Of a stretch of DNA of 53,635 bases, positions 24,052-33,584 are shown piece after piece. Source of the stretch: an uncultured beta proteobacterium (lineage in GTDB: Bacteria; Pseudomonadota; Gammaproteobacteria; Burkholderiales; Burkholderiaceae); the NCBI GenBank assembly GCA_903867305.1, contig CAIPQU010000160.1, positions 1 through 53,635 of the forward strand, given 5' to 3'. The position numbers and the translations under genes were made by a program. The notes under the pieces are model-generated. The model did no database searches. It was not told the DNA's origin and was given only the letters and a program-made list of their open reading frames with translations. Each line of letters opens with the position of its first letter. Within the stretch, counting starts at the first letter, position 1.

Positions 24052-24855
24052 ATGAAAATAGTTGACGCCCATATACATATTTGGCAAAGCGGCACCCCAA
24101 GAAAAGCCCATCGACAAATGCCGTATTCAGCAAGAGAAGTTTTAAAGGATATGGATCTTGCAGGAGTTAATGCTGCGATTATTCAGCCACCAGCTTGGGA
24201 TCCTCAGTCGAATCAAATTGCGATCGAGGCTGCCAAACAATACCCAACAAGATTTGGAATTTTAGGCAATTTCTCACTCGATGCACCGGATCGGTTAGAT
24301 ATCCTTAAAAATTGGAAACAAACCCCCAATATGTTGGGACTTCGTTATATCCTCAATGATCCGATCCATTTGACATGGATGCAGGGTAATGAACTTGACT
24401 GGTTATGGTCAACCGCTCAGGATGGCTCTATTCCTATTGCCATTGCCGCTAGCAGTCATCTTCAGGTTTTTGCTACGATCGCCAAACGTTATCCTTCTTT
24501 GAAGTTGATTATCGATCATTTAGGAGTCCCGCTAGATGCTACTGGCGATGCAGCATTTTTACAAATGCCTACACTCCTAGATCTAGCAAAGTTCCCCAAT
24601 ATTGCCATCAAGGCAACAGCTGTTCCCGCCTACGCAAAAGATGCTTACCCTTATAAAAGCATTGAATCCTATATTAAGTTAATTTATCAAGCTTTTGGAC
24701 CCCATCGTTTCTTTTGGGGGAGTGATATTACAAAATTAAATTGCACATGGAAGCAATGCATAGAATTATTTACCGAAGAGTACGATTGGATTGGTCAAGA
24801 GGAAAAAGAACTTGTCATGGGGCAAGCTCTTTTAAATTGGTTGGATTGGCAATGA
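24052..24855 (+). CDS. Amidohydrolase-2 family enzyme, second copy type
   Basis: A 267-aa TIM-barrel hydrolase starting MKIVDAHIHIWQSG; the H-x-H metal motif lies at residues 7-9. A barrel histidine is in LIIDHLGVP (about 155) and the last-strand Asp in FFWGSDITKLN is present, unlike in the paralogue at 15883. The start is placed 4 nt after the preceding stop; a longer frame would run back through the end of the MDR gene. The role is probably lactone or pyrone hydrolysis downstream of the periplasmic dehydrogenase (sugar to lactone to acid), by inference. Confidence 0.85.
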   Translation: MKIVDAHIHIWQSGTPRKAHRQMPYSAREVLKDMDLAGVNAAIIQPPAWDPQSNQIAIEAAKQYPTRFGILGNFSLDAPDRLDILKNWKQTPNMLGLRYILNDPIHLTWMQGNELDWLWSTAQDGSIPIAIAASSHLQVFATIAKRYPSLKLIIDHLGVPLDATGDAAFLQMPTLLDLAKFPNIAIKATAVPAYAKDAYPYKSIESYIKLIYQAFGPHRFFWGSDITKLNCTWKQCIELFTEEYDWIGQEEKELVMGQALLNWLDWQ

Positions 24856-25176
24856 GAAAAGCTTCTTATCAATATGGGCTTAATTTTTGATGGGCTAATA
24901 AGCAAAGTTTTGAAGGAAGATGCTAAAAAAGATAATAGACATCTTTTTTAGATTTGCCATTGACTTGAAATTTTAAGCAGTATTTTAAAGAATAGAGGCG
25001 TTAAACTTCTCTGAATAGCCAACATTATCAGCACTGAAATTGGTTTTTTCGCTGATGAAAACAATATCCACCGTCAATACATGCTGGATTTTGAGTTTTG
25101 CGCTTGAAATGCATACAATATAAACAAATACATCAAATATAGATGTTTGACTGAATATTACTAAAAAGGAGAGCAT
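24856..25176. other. Intergenic region with terminator and VOC-operon promoter
   Basis: These 321 nt contain no credible gene. A terminator-like repeat lies at 24923-24951, and a short imperfect repeat (ACATC-N7-GATGT) about 50 nt before the VOC start could be an operator. The ribosome-binding site AAAGGAGAG precedes 25177. Confidence 0.5.
24923..24951 (+). terminator. Hairpin after the second amidohydrolase gene
   Basis: CTAAAAAAGAT pairs perfectly with ATCTTTTTTAG over 11 bp with a 7-nt loop. The stem is AT-rich and its 3' arm is the T-run, so it is a plausible intrinsic terminator. Confidence 0.5.
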
Positions 25177-25704
25177 ATGGGATCCCCATCTATTGAACGC
25201 ATCGCGCATGTAGGTATACATGTGAATGATCTAGAAAAATCGATCGCATTTTATCGTGACATATTGGGATTGAAAATTAGTGACGAAGATCGTGAGGCTG
25301 GCCTCATTTTTATGTCTTCTCATCCTGAAGAAGAGCATCATGAGTTGCTCCTTCTTTCTGGGCGCAACGTGTCTGTAGATGCTAGACTTTTACAGCAAAT
25401 ATCTTTTCGTTGTTTGTCCTTGACGGATGTTATTGAATATTGGCGGCGATTTGTAGCGAATGGGGTACAGATTATTTATACCATTACGCATGGCAATGCC
25501 ATCAGTTGTTATTTTAAGGACCCTGATGAGAATATTTGTGAGGTGTACTGGCCAACTGGTCTTAAAGCGCGCCAAGGATTTTTGATTGGTTTAGATTTTA
25601 ATGATAGCGAAGAAAAAATCATGGCTCAGGTGACAGCATTAGTTAAAGAGCATGGTGAGAAAGGCATTATTGATTTCAAGCTACTGGCTCAGCAAAACGT
25701 ATGA
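25177..25704 (+). CDS. VOC-superfamily (glyoxalase/extradiol dioxygenase-like) protein
   Basis: A 175-aa single-copy VOC protein. The paired beta-alpha-beta modules are IERIAHVGIHVNDLEKSIAF (about 5-24) and ISFRCLSLTDVIEYW onward (about 75). Probable metal ligands are His11 in AHVGIHV, a His in EEHHELLLL and Glu in NICEVYWP (about 125). The protein is extended by a C-terminal tail (about 135-175) beyond the usual 130 residues. The reaction is unknown (isomerase, lyase or ring-cleavage are all possible). It precedes the HMG-CoA lyase-like operon by 168 nt and may be part of the same degradation route. Confidence 0.8.
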   Translation: MGSPSIERIAHVGIHVNDLEKSIAFYRDILGLKISDEDREAGLIFMSSHPEEEHHELLLLSGRNVSVDARLLQQISFRCLSLTDVIEYWRRFVANGVQIIYTITHGNAISCYFKDPDENICEVYWPTGLKARQGFLIGLDFNDSEEKIMAQVTALVKEHGEKGIIDFKLLAQQNV

Positions 25705-25872
25705 TCTTTTTCAATAAACCATCAAATCATGCATACAAGCTTTGCTCTTAAGGAAAAGAGTGAAGCGCATGATGAAAAATAGCCTGTTAACCCTGAGTGC
25801 TGAATAAATTGAACGTATACCGAAGATGTATAGTCCCCAATATCCATCTCACGCTTTATTTCTTGAGGTGAA

Positions 25873-26817
25873 ATGAATCTAGTGAGCAAGAAGGTATTAA
25901 TCAGTGAAGTCGGCCCACGGGACGGGCTTCAATCAATTCAATCCATCATGCCCACTGAATTCAAAAAAGAATGGATTGCCGCCTTATATAAAGCAGGTCT
26001 TCAAGAAATTGAAGTTGGCTCCTTCGTCTCGTCTAAGCTCTTACCGCAACTCGCAGATACTTCAGAAATTGTCAAATTTGCAAAAACTTTTGAACATTTA
26101 ACCGTCTTGGCGTTAGTGCCAAATCTGAAAGGTGCGCAAGCAGCATTTGAAAGTGGAGTTCATAAAATTACGATACCGGTCTCCGCGAGTGAGGCGCATT
26201 CCTTGGCTAATGTGCGTAAAACGACTTCAGAAATGTTGGCTGAGGTGAATCAAATTGTCTTGTATCGGAACCAAATTGCTCCTCGCATTCAGATTGAAAT
26301 TGGGATATCGACGGCATTTGGTTGTACGTTACAAGGAGTAGTTTTAGAAGATGATGTGATTCGGATCGCTCACAGCCTCGCCGAAATGGGGGTTGATGAA
26401 GTTGGCCTATCTGACACAACAGGTTATGCCAACCCCGAGCAAGTGAAGCGCTTATTTCGCCGCTTAAAGGCCACGATTGGAGAAAGGTCTGGTGCAGCAC
26501 ATTTGCATAATACCCGTGGCTTAGGCTTGGCAAATTGTCTTGCAGCTTTTGAAGAGGGAGTTAGAGCGTTTGATGCATCCTTAGGCGGTTTGGGTGGCTG
26601 TCCATATGCGCCGGGCGCCTCGGGTAATGTGGTCACCGAAGATTTAGTGTTTATGTTTGAGGCCATGGGCGTTGACACTGGAGTCAACATTGAAGCCTTA
26701 ATCGAAACTAGAAAAATTCTCCAACAGGCCTTACCAAATGAATTGGTCTATGGCATGTTAGCTGAAGCTGGAGTGCCCAAAAATTTCCGTATACCTTCAG
26801 ATCGGGTAGTTGAATGA
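25873..26817 (+). CDS. Hydroxymethylglutaryl-CoA lyase family protein
   Basis: A 314-aa TIM-barrel lyase that cleaves 3-hydroxy-3-methylacyl-CoA esters such as HMG-CoA or citramalyl-like thioesters. The catalytic Arg-Asp pair lies in EVGPRDGLQS (about 12-21), metal ligands in HLHNTRGLGLAN (about 212-223), and the mobile-loop Cys in the signature GLGGCPYAPGASGN (about 240-253). The ATG follows a TGAGGTG site. Its stop overlaps the start of the CoA-transferase gene by 4 nt (ATGA), so the two are translationally coupled: one would form the CoA ester and the other cleave it. Confidence 0.9.
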   Translation: MNLVSKKVLISEVGPRDGLQSIQSIMPTEFKKEWIAALYKAGLQEIEVGSFVSSKLLPQLADTSEIVKFAKTFEHLTVLALVPNLKGAQAAFESGVHKITIPVSASEAHSLANVRKTTSEMLAEVNQIVLYRNQIAPRIQIEIGISTAFGCTLQGVVLEDDVIRIAHSLAEMGVDEVGLSDTTGYANPEQVKRLFRRLKATIGERSGAAHLHNTRGLGLANCLAAFEEGVRAFDASLGGLGGCPYAPGASGNVVTEDLVFMFEAMGVDTGVNIEALIETRKILQQALPNELVYGMLAEAGVPKNFRIPSDRVVE

Positions 26818-28016
26818 GTGATCCAACGAATCTACCTTATGCTGGGGTGCGCGTCATTGAATTTACTCATATGGTGATGGGACCGACTTGTGGCATGGTA
26901 CTAGCTGATCTTGGTGCCGACGTCATCAAGATTGAGCCGCTGGAAGGAGATAAAACAAGAAACTTGGTCGGTTCTGGATCTGGTTTTTTCCCAATGTTTA
27001 ATCGTAATAAAAAAAGTTTAAAGATTGATCTGCATACTCAGCAAGGAAAAGATATTGTTCATAAATTAATTGCAACGGCAGATGTTGTGGTCGAGAATTT
27101 CAAACCAGGTGCAATGGCGAAGATCGGTTTAGATTACCACTCTCTTAAAACGCAATATCCGCGTTTAATCTATGTATCACATAAAGGGTTCTTACCAGGG
27201 CCTTATGAACATCGCACGGCATTAGATGAAGTTGTACAAATGATGGGGGGCTTAGCCTATATGACAGGTCCCGAGGATAGACCTTTAAGAGCAGGCACAT
27301 CGATTAATGACATCATGGGTGGGGTGTTTGGTGCAGTTGGTGTTTTAGCAGCGTTAAAACAACGAGAGATCACTGGTTTGGGCCAAGAAATTCAGAGCGC
27401 ATTATTTGAAAATAATATTTTTTTAGTGGGTCAGCATATGATGCAATATGCCATTACGGGTAAAGCTGCAAAACCGATGCCGAATAGAATCTCCGCTTGG
27501 GCTATTTATGATGTATTTGAGGTGGCGCAGGCAGAGAAGATTTTTTTAGCCGTTGTCACAGACTCACAATGGCAAGTATTTTGTCAGGCTTTTGGTTTTA
27601 CTGATTTACAAGAAGACATAACTTTGGCGACGAATACACTTCGAGTTCAAGCGCGGCCTCGATTGATTCCAGAAATACATCAACGAATAAAAGACTTTAG
27701 TGCTGAGTATCTTAGTCAGATGTTTGAGACTCACGGGCTGCCTTTTGCACCAATTACTCGTCCTGATCAATTATTTGAGGACCCCCACTTGCTCGCAACT
27801 CAAGGATTAGCCCCGATTCAAATGACTGATGGCCCTAATGCTGGACAAACAACCTATACCCCTTTATTGCCGATTACCATGAATGGACAACGTTTACCGG
27901 TGCGAGAAAATCCTCCTCACAGTGGCGAACATACGGAACAGATTTTGCAAGAACTTGGCTATCCTCCTGAACAAATAACTCAGTATCTTGCTAACGGTAT
28001 TATAGGAATTCAATAA
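26814..28016 (+). CDS. Class III CoA-transferase (CaiB/BaiF family)
   Basis: A 400-aa CoA-transferase that moves CoA from a donor thioester to a free carboxylic acid. Landmarks are LADLGADVIKIEPLEGD (about 31-46), NRNKKSLKIDL, VVVENFKPGAMAKIGLDY and the catalytic Asp166 in SINDIMGG. The length is normal. Coupled to the HMG-CoA-lyase-like gene, it is the probable activating step for a branched or dicarboxylic acid. CoA donor and acceptor cannot be assigned by sequence. Confidence 0.9.
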   Translation: MSDPTNLPYAGVRVIEFTHMVMGPTCGMVLADLGADVIKIEPLEGDKTRNLVGSGSGFFPMFNRNKKSLKIDLHTQQGKDIVHKLIATADVVVENFKPGAMAKIGLDYHSLKTQYPRLIYVSHKGFLPGPYEHRTALDEVVQMMGGLAYMTGPEDRPLRAGTSINDIMGGVFGAVGVLAALKQREITGLGQEIQSALFENNIFLVGQHMMQYAITGKAAKPMPNRISAWAIYDVFEVAQAEKIFLAVVTDSQWQVFCQAFGFTDLQEDITLATNTLRVQARPRLIPEIHQRIKDFSAEYLSQMFETHGLPFAPITRPDQLFEDPHLLATQGLAPIQMTDGPNAGQTTYTPLLPITMNGQRLPVRENPPHSGEHTEQILQELGYPPEQITQYLANGIIGIQ

Positions 28017-28040
28017 GATTAATGGATTGGAGCATCTTTT

Positions 28041-28991
28041 ATGAGAGTTGTAATTCCGGATGATTATCAAGATTGTGTGCGCCATTTAAAGTGCTTCAGC
28101 AAGTTAGAGCGGCACGACGTAACGATTTATAACGATACAGTACACGATTTAGATCAATTAGTGGAGCGGTTCAAAGATGCTCAAGCGATCGTTTTAACAC
28201 GTGAGAGAACCGTCATACAACGTCAATTACTAGAGCGCTTGCCAAATCTCCAATTGATTTCGCAAACCGGTAAGATGGCAAGCCATGTTGATTTAAAAGC
28301 CTGTCAAGATCACGGCGTTGTTGTGATGGAAGGGCGTGGCACTGGCAGTGCAACGACGGAATTATCACTCTTATTAATCTTGGCAGCATTACGAAATTTT
28401 GTTCCTGAAGTGAATCGACTAAAAGATGGGCAATGGCAAGGTTCAGTTGGTCGTCAGCTCCATGGAAAAACCTTAGGTGTCTATGGCTTTGGCCGGATCG
28501 GTGAACAAGTGTGTCACTTAGGCAGTGCTTTTGGAGCTAAAGTTCTCGTTTGGGGAAGACCAACTAGTCTGCAAAATGCAAAAGAAAAAGGATTTTCTGT
28601 AGCAATTTCTAGAGAAGCTTTTTTTTCGCAATGCGACGTTATTTCGTTGCAACTCCGCCTCACACCTGAAACTAAATATCTTGTTACAGCGCAAGACCTT
28701 GCCAGCATGAAGACAGATGCCGTGTTGGTCAATACGAGTCGTGCAGAGCTGATTGAAGCAGGGGCATTAGTGCAAGCTTTAAAAAATGGTCGTCCTGGAT
28801 TTGCCGCTGTTGATGTATATGAAAATGAACCTATTTACAACGCTAATCATCCCCTAGTGAACTTACCGAATTGCTTATGTGCACCCCATCTCGGGTTTGT
28901 AGAGCAAGAGAACTATGAGGCATACTTTGGCATTGCCTTTGAGAACATTAATGCCTTTTGCGATGGGCAGATGCCTAATCGCGTGATTTAA
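28041..28991 (+). CDS. D-2-hydroxyacid dehydrogenase
   Basis: A 316-aa NAD(P)-dependent dehydrogenase of the D-isomer-specific family. The Rossmann motif GFGRIG is near residue 153, the catalytic Arg lies in VNTSRAEL (about 233), Glu in VYENEP (about 262) and His in CAPHLGF (about 283). It has a TTGGAG site before ATG and lies 24 nt after the CoA-transferase. It reduces or oxidises a 2-oxo/2-hydroxy acid, perhaps a substrate or product of the lyase pathway; serine-type phosphoglycerate dehydrogenase is unlikely because the regulatory domain is missing. Confidence 0.88.
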   Translation: MRVVIPDDYQDCVRHLKCFSKLERHDVTIYNDTVHDLDQLVERFKDAQAIVLTRERTVIQRQLLERLPNLQLISQTGKMASHVDLKACQDHGVVVMEGRGTGSATTELSLLLILAALRNFVPEVNRLKDGQWQGSVGRQLHGKTLGVYGFGRIGEQVCHLGSAFGAKVLVWGRPTSLQNAKEKGFSVAISREAFFSQCDVISLQLRLTPETKYLVTAQDLASMKTDAVLVNTSRAELIEAGALVQALKNGRPGFAAVDVYENEPIYNANHPLVNLPNCLCAPHLGFVEQENYEAYFGIAFENINAFCDGQMPNRVI

Positions 28992-29008
28992 ATTACATTG
29001 GTTACGAT

Positions 29009-30154
29009 ATGAACTTTACATTAACAAACGAACAAACTGCTTTTGCAGATGCAGTAGGTAAATTTGCAGAAAAAGAACTCAAACCTGGTGCATTAGCGCG
29101 GGCGCATCAATCCACCTATCCTTGGGATGTTGCGAAGAAAATGAGTGAACAAGGTTTGCTTGGCATCACCTTTGCAGAAAAAGATGGTGGACAAGGCGGA
29201 ACTTTGATGGATGCGGTGATCGCGATACAAGAGGTCGCTTTGCGTTGCCCAAAATCAGCTGATGTTGTTCAAGCCGGTAATTTTGGTCCAATCCGAACAT
29301 TTGTTGAATATGCCAGTGATCTTCAAAAAGAAAAATATTTAGCGGATCTTTTAGCGGGTATAAAAATTATTGGTTTAGGAATGAGTGAACCAGGAGCAGG
29401 ATCAGCGGTCACGGAGTTACAAACTTCTGCCACTAAAGTGGATGGTGGTTATCTCATTAATGGTTCAAAAGTATTTTCTACACATAGTCCAGAAGCCAAT
29501 TTTTTCTTAATCTACGTTCGTTTTGGCCCAGGAGTGGAAGGTATTGGATCTGTTCTGATTGAACGGGAATCTGAAGGTTTTGATATTGGACAACCTAGCG
29601 CTTTCATGAGTGGAGAACTATGGGCACAGTTATATTTTGAAAATTGTTTTGTCGCTAATGATATGGTGCTTTTGGGGCCTGGAGGATTTAAAAAACAAAT
29701 TAGTGGTTTTAATGTTGAGCGTATTGGCAACTCCTCTCGCGCTTTGGCCTTGGGAAGATATGCTTTTCTGCAAGCCAAAGAATATGCTTTAACACGACGT
29801 CAATTTGGTAAAGAGATTTGTGAGTTTCAGGGGATTCAGTGGAAGTTTGCCGAAATGGCGGTGAAATTAGATGCTGCGCAATTGTTGTTATACCGTGCAG
29901 CTGGGAGCGCACAAGATGGATTGCCGTCTGCGTATGACACCACAGTGGCGAAATATATGTGCAATACCGTTGGATTTGAGGTGGCTAATGAAGCTCTTCA
30001 AGTAATGGGAGCAAGTGGATACAGTCAAGAAAGTTTAGTTGAGTATTGTGTTCGGAGAACGCGTGGTTGGATGATTGCCGGTGGATCTTTAGAGATATTA
30101 AAAAACCGTATAGCTGAGGATGTTTTTGAGCGACGGTTTAATCAACGTGCATAA
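29009..30154 (+). CDS. Acyl-CoA dehydrogenase with relocated catalytic base
   Basis: A 381-aa FAD enzyme introducing a 2,3 double bond into an acyl-CoA. The FAD/substrate block GMSEPGAGSAV lies at about 124-134 and the arginine segment RRQFGKEICEFQGIQWKFAEM at 263-283. The catalytic Glu found in YEGT of most family members is replaced by Gly (IAGGS, 356-360). A Glu at position 237 (FNVERIG) sits where isovaleryl-CoA and long-chain acyl-CoA dehydrogenases carry their base, so activity is likely with that geometry. The gene follows the hydroxyacid dehydrogenase by 17 nt in the operon. Confidence 0.9.
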   Translation: MNFTLTNEQTAFADAVGKFAEKELKPGALARAHQSTYPWDVAKKMSEQGLLGITFAEKDGGQGGTLMDAVIAIQEVALRCPKSADVVQAGNFGPIRTFVEYASDLQKEKYLADLLAGIKIIGLGMSEPGAGSAVTELQTSATKVDGGYLINGSKVFSTHSPEANFFLIYVRFGPGVEGIGSVLIERESEGFDIGQPSAFMSGELWAQLYFENCFVANDMVLLGPGGFKKQISGFNVERIGNSSRALALGRYAFLQAKEYALTRRQFGKEICEFQGIQWKFAEMAVKLDAAQLLLYRAAGSAQDGLPSAYDTTVAKYMCNTVGFEVANEALQVMGASGYSQESLVEYCVRRTRGWMIAGGSLEILKNRIAEDVFERRFNQRA

Positions 30155-30197
30155 AAATATTCTAAAAAAATAATGAAAATATCAGGAGATAAAAAAG

Positions 30198-31166
30198 ATG
30201 GGATATTTCAATAAAGTCATATTTTTTATATTGAACTTGTCTTGTTGTATTGCTCTGGCACAACAGGACATTAGCTATCCGCAAAAACCAATTAAGATCA
30301 TCGTGTCGTATACCGCCGGAGGAACAACCGATATACTCTCGCGTGAAGTTGGCAATCAATTAAGTATTCGTTGGAAAGTCCCCGTCATTGTTGAAAATCA
30401 TCCGGGTGCGGCAGGCAATTTAGGAACAGAAATTGTGGGAGGAGCAGCACCTGATGGGTACACCTTGCTGGTGAGTTCCAATGGTCCGATTTCTATCAAC
30501 CCCAGTTTATTTCCTAGTCTTACAGTTAATCCTCAAAAGGCCTTACAGCCTGTTGCTATCCTTGGCGATGTTCCTAATATCTTAGTGGTACCGTCGTCGA
30601 TAGGAGTCAAAAATTGGAAAGAGTTTTTAGCCTATACCAAAGCACATAGAAATAATATTAATTACGGATCTACTGGGATCGGTACAACTGCGCATTTAAT
30701 TAGTTTTTTATTTGCTCAAAAACTGAACCTAGATGCTACGCATATTCCTTATAAAGGAGCAGAGGCAACTCGTGATCTGGTTGGCGGACAATTACAGTAT
30801 ATGTTTGCTACAGCACCTTCTGTCGTTCCTTTGATTAAAGGTGGGCAATTAACAGCAATTGCTGTTTCTTCGAAAAAAAGAATGAGTGCCTTACCTGAAT
30901 TACCGACACTGAATGAGTTAGGCATTGACATTGCCACTGGCGCTTGGTTTGGAATGTTTGCTCCGGTTGCAATAAATCCAGCAATTGTGAAAAAGCTCAA
31001 TGAGAACATCATGAGTATTCTGGATGAGCCCACGGTAAAAAAACGCCTATTAGCTTTGGGTTCGGATCCTACGGAAATGAATGTTCAAGAATTTACGAAA
31101 TTTATTCGTAACGACTATGCCTTATGGGCGCCAATCGTTAAAGCCTCTGGCGCTAAACCGGAATAA
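30198..31166 (+). CDS. Bug/TctC-family periplasmic receptor (CoA-pathway-linked)
   Basis: A 322-aa receptor with signal peptide MGYFNKVIFFILNLSCCIALA and the blocks YPQKPIKIIVSYTAGGTTD, VENHPGAAGNLGTEIV, APDGYTLLVSSNGP and HIPYKGAEATRDLVGGQ. A good AGGAG site precedes the ATG. It is sandwiched in an operon between acyl-CoA dehydrogenase (43-nt gap) and MmgE/PrpD (3-nt gap), making a strong case that it captures the acid degraded by these enzymes. Confidence 0.92.
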   Translation: MGYFNKVIFFILNLSCCIALAQQDISYPQKPIKIIVSYTAGGTTDILSREVGNQLSIRWKVPVIVENHPGAAGNLGTEIVGGAAPDGYTLLVSSNGPISINPSLFPSLTVNPQKALQPVAILGDVPNILVVPSSIGVKNWKEFLAYTKAHRNNINYGSTGIGTTAHLISFLFAQKLNLDATHIPYKGAEATRDLVGGQLQYMFATAPSVVPLIKGGQLTAIAVSSKKRMSALPELPTLNELGIDIATGAWFGMFAPVAINPAIVKKLNENIMSILDEPTVKKRLLALGSDPTEMNVQEFTKFIRNDYALWAPIVKASGAKPE

Positions 31167-31169
31167 CTC

Positions 31170-32513
31170 ATGACTTTATTACAAGAATTCGGCGTATTTA
31201 TTGAAGCTTCCCAGAGGCGTTCTTTTACAGATGACATCATGCATCATGCGCGTCGGGCATTATTAGATTGGCAAGGTTCTTTAATTGCAGGGTCCGACTC
31301 TCTTGCCGCCCAAAAATTACGTGCGTCCTACGAAGAAGAGTTGGGCTTTGGTAAATCCTCCGTGGCAGGGACTACGCAAACAGCTTTTACCCGCGCTGCA
31401 GCTTTTATGAATGGCTCGATTTCTCACATTGCCGAATTTGACGATATCTACCGTGATGGCGCATATCACCCTGCTGCTCCAACCATTTCTGGGGTGTTTG
31501 CTCTTGCGCAATCTCGCCATGCGAGCTTGAATGATCTTCTTCGAGCTATCATTATTGGTTATGAAGTATCCACTCGCATTAGTCGCGTGATTCAGCCAAG
31601 CCATTATCAATATTTTCATACAACCGGAACTGCGGGTGTTTTTGGATCTGCTGCTGCATGCGCATTTCTTCTAAAACTAGATGCTACACAAGCATGTGCT
31701 GCATTAGCTACAGCAGGAACTTTTGCAAGTGGCTTACAACAGGCATTCCGCTCAGATTCCATGACTAAACCGATGCATGCAGGGCATGCTGCAGAAGTTG
31801 GATTACATGCAGTTCTCGCGGCTGAGAAAGGCATGTCGGGGACCCCGGATTTATTAGAGGGTTCTGCTGGCTTTGGCGCTGCTTTGTCTAAAAATCCTCG
31901 TTGGGAAGAGTTATTTGAAGAGATCGGACAATCTTGGAGTATTACCCAAATGACCTTTAAAAATCATGGATGTTGCGGTCATAATTTCCCCGGAATTGAT
32001 GCCGTATCCAACCTTTTACAACAATATCCCATCGTGCCAGAGGAAATTAAAAAGGTCCGTGTAGGTGCATATCAAGCAACGAATGATGTTTGTTATTATG
32101 TTCATCCGCAATCAGCTTTTGAGGCTAAATTTAGTCTAACTTACACAGTTGCTGCTCGAATTATCCTTGGACGTGTCAGGGAAAAAGCATTTTTAGAACA
32201 AGCATTACAAGATCCCCGCATTTACGCCTTAGAAAATAAAATTGAATTATTTGAAGATCCAGAATGCACATCCCATTTTCCGGTTCGCCGAAGCGCAAAA
32301 GTTTCGATTGAGATGCAAGATGGAACTATCTATCGTCATTATCAAAAAACTCGTCATGGAGATCCTGATGAGCCATTAACTGATGCAGAGTTAATGGATA
32401 AATTTATCGAATTATCAGAGCCACGAATTGGTATCAACAAGGCTGGACAACTTGCTAGCTTGATCTTCAATCCCGATACAGAAGATTTGCATGAGCTTAC
32501 TTTACTTTGGTAA
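31170..32513 (+). CDS. MmgE/PrpD-family protein
   Basis: A 447-aa protein of the 2-methylcitrate dehydratase / cis-aconitate decarboxylase family. The N-terminal helical domain has the family signature SHIAEFDDIYRDGAYHPAAP (about 90-109) and HAGHAAEVGLHAVLAAEKGM (about 210-229), and the C-terminal lid begins near KNHGCCGHNFPGIDAV. Characterised relatives act on tricarboxylates, itaconate precursors and iminodisuccinate. As last gene of the lyase/CoA-transferase operon it may dehydrate a hydroxylated di- or tricarboxylic acid before or after import. The exact substrate is uncertain. Confidence 0.88.
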   Translation: MTLLQEFGVFIEASQRRSFTDDIMHHARRALLDWQGSLIAGSDSLAAQKLRASYEEELGFGKSSVAGTTQTAFTRAAAFMNGSISHIAEFDDIYRDGAYHPAAPTISGVFALAQSRHASLNDLLRAIIIGYEVSTRISRVIQPSHYQYFHTTGTAGVFGSAAACAFLLKLDATQACAALATAGTFASGLQQAFRSDSMTKPMHAGHAAEVGLHAVLAAEKGMSGTPDLLEGSAGFGAALSKNPRWEELFEEIGQSWSITQMTFKNHGCCGHNFPGIDAVSNLLQQYPIVPEEIKKVRVGAYQATNDVCYYVHPQSAFEAKFSLTYTVAARIILGRVREKAFLEQALQDPRIYALENKIELFEDPECTSHFPVRRSAKVSIEMQDGTIYRHYQKTRHGDPDEPLTDAELMDKFIELSEPRIGINKAGQLASLIFNPDTEDLHELTLLW

Positions 32514-32600
32514 GCTATTTTTAATGGGTAGGCATGAATCATGATTAAAGACCATCTTTGGGTAGAATCTTTTCATTTGATCGGAGATCCTCCATCGTCA

Positions 32601-33584
32601 TTACTGAGATTCAACAATTTTTGCGCTCTTGAGAATGGCACCCCATCGACTGTATTCTTTTTCTAAAAATGTTTGAGCCTCTTGGATAGACATTGGAGAA
32701 GTGTTGATACCAATTCTATCTAAATTCTGTTTTGTACCTGTCTGATTGAAAGACTCCATTAATGCTTGATGAAGTTTTTCGATAATTTTCGAGGGGGTTG
32801 ACTTTGGGGCAACTAAAATATGCCAACCACTAATTTCCACCGGGAAATTTTGTTCTGTAAAAGTTGGAATTTCTGGAGCTTGCGGCATCCTTTTTTTACT
32901 GGTAATGCCGAGAATAATGACCCTACCATTTTTAGCTTGTGGGATGGCAACCGATAAAGGCACCATCATTGCTTGAACCTCACCAGCAGATACGGCAGTA
33001 ATAGCTGGGGATGCTCCTGGAAAAGGGACATGAACTAAGTCAATACGAGCTACATTTTTGAGTAGTTCAAAAGCAATTTGAGAGGTGCTTCCTATTCCCC
33101 AGGAGGAAAAATTATATTTACGGGGATTTTTTTGGGCCTCGGCAACAAATTCAGAAATATTACGAATATTAAGGTTTGGAGAAATGACGAGCGCAAAAGG
33201 GAAGTCTCCAATCAGACCTACAGTCGTAAAGTCTTTGAGGGGATCATAATTAATTTTGGTGTAAAAATGAGGGTTAATCGCTAATGTTTCTGCAGTTCCC
33301 AGCAATAAGGTATATCCGTCAGGTTTGGCATGAGCAACATAATCAGCCCCAATCATCGCATTTGCACCAGGTTTATTGTCCACAATGATGGCTTGATTTA
33401 ATTTCTCTTGTAAGGGCTGAGAAATTGTTCGAGCACTAATATCAACATTACCCCCAGCGGTAAACGGAACTACGATATGTATCGGTTTGTCTGGAAATTC
33501 GGCAAACGAAGAACTTGAAAAAATCAAATAGAAAAGAAAAAACCATGCATTTTTTTTAACAAAAGGGGCGAGTTTATTCATCAT
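32601..33584 (-). CDS. Bug/TctC-family periplasmic receptor (racemase-linked)
   Basis: A 327-aa receptor; ATG 33584 (or the adjacent 33581) is chosen because it starts the signal peptide NKLAPFVKKNAWFFLFYLIF ahead of SSSFAEFPDKP. Family blocks IVVPFTAGGNVD, VDNKPGANAMIG, KPDGYTLLLG and HVPFPGASPAITAVSAG are present; the usual YKG loop reads FPG. Its start overlaps the end of the racemase-like gene by about 11 nt, so the two genes are translationally coupled. Confidence 0.9.
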   Translation of the reverse strand: MMNKLAPFVKKNAWFFLFYLIFSSSSFAEFPDKPIHIVVPFTAGGNVDISARTISQPLQEKLNQAIIVDNKPGANAMIGADYVAHAKPDGYTLLLGTAETLAINPHFYTKINYDPLKDFTTVGLIGDFPFALVISPNLNIRNISEFVAEAQKNPRKYNFSSWGIGSTSQIAFELLKNVARIDLVHVPFPGASPAITAVSAGEVQAMMVPLSVAIPQAKNGRVIILGITSKKRMPQAPEIPTFTEQNFPVEISGWHILVAPKSTPSKIIEKLHQALMESFNQTGTKQNLDRIGINTSPMSIQEAQTFLEKEYSRWGAILKSAKIVESQ

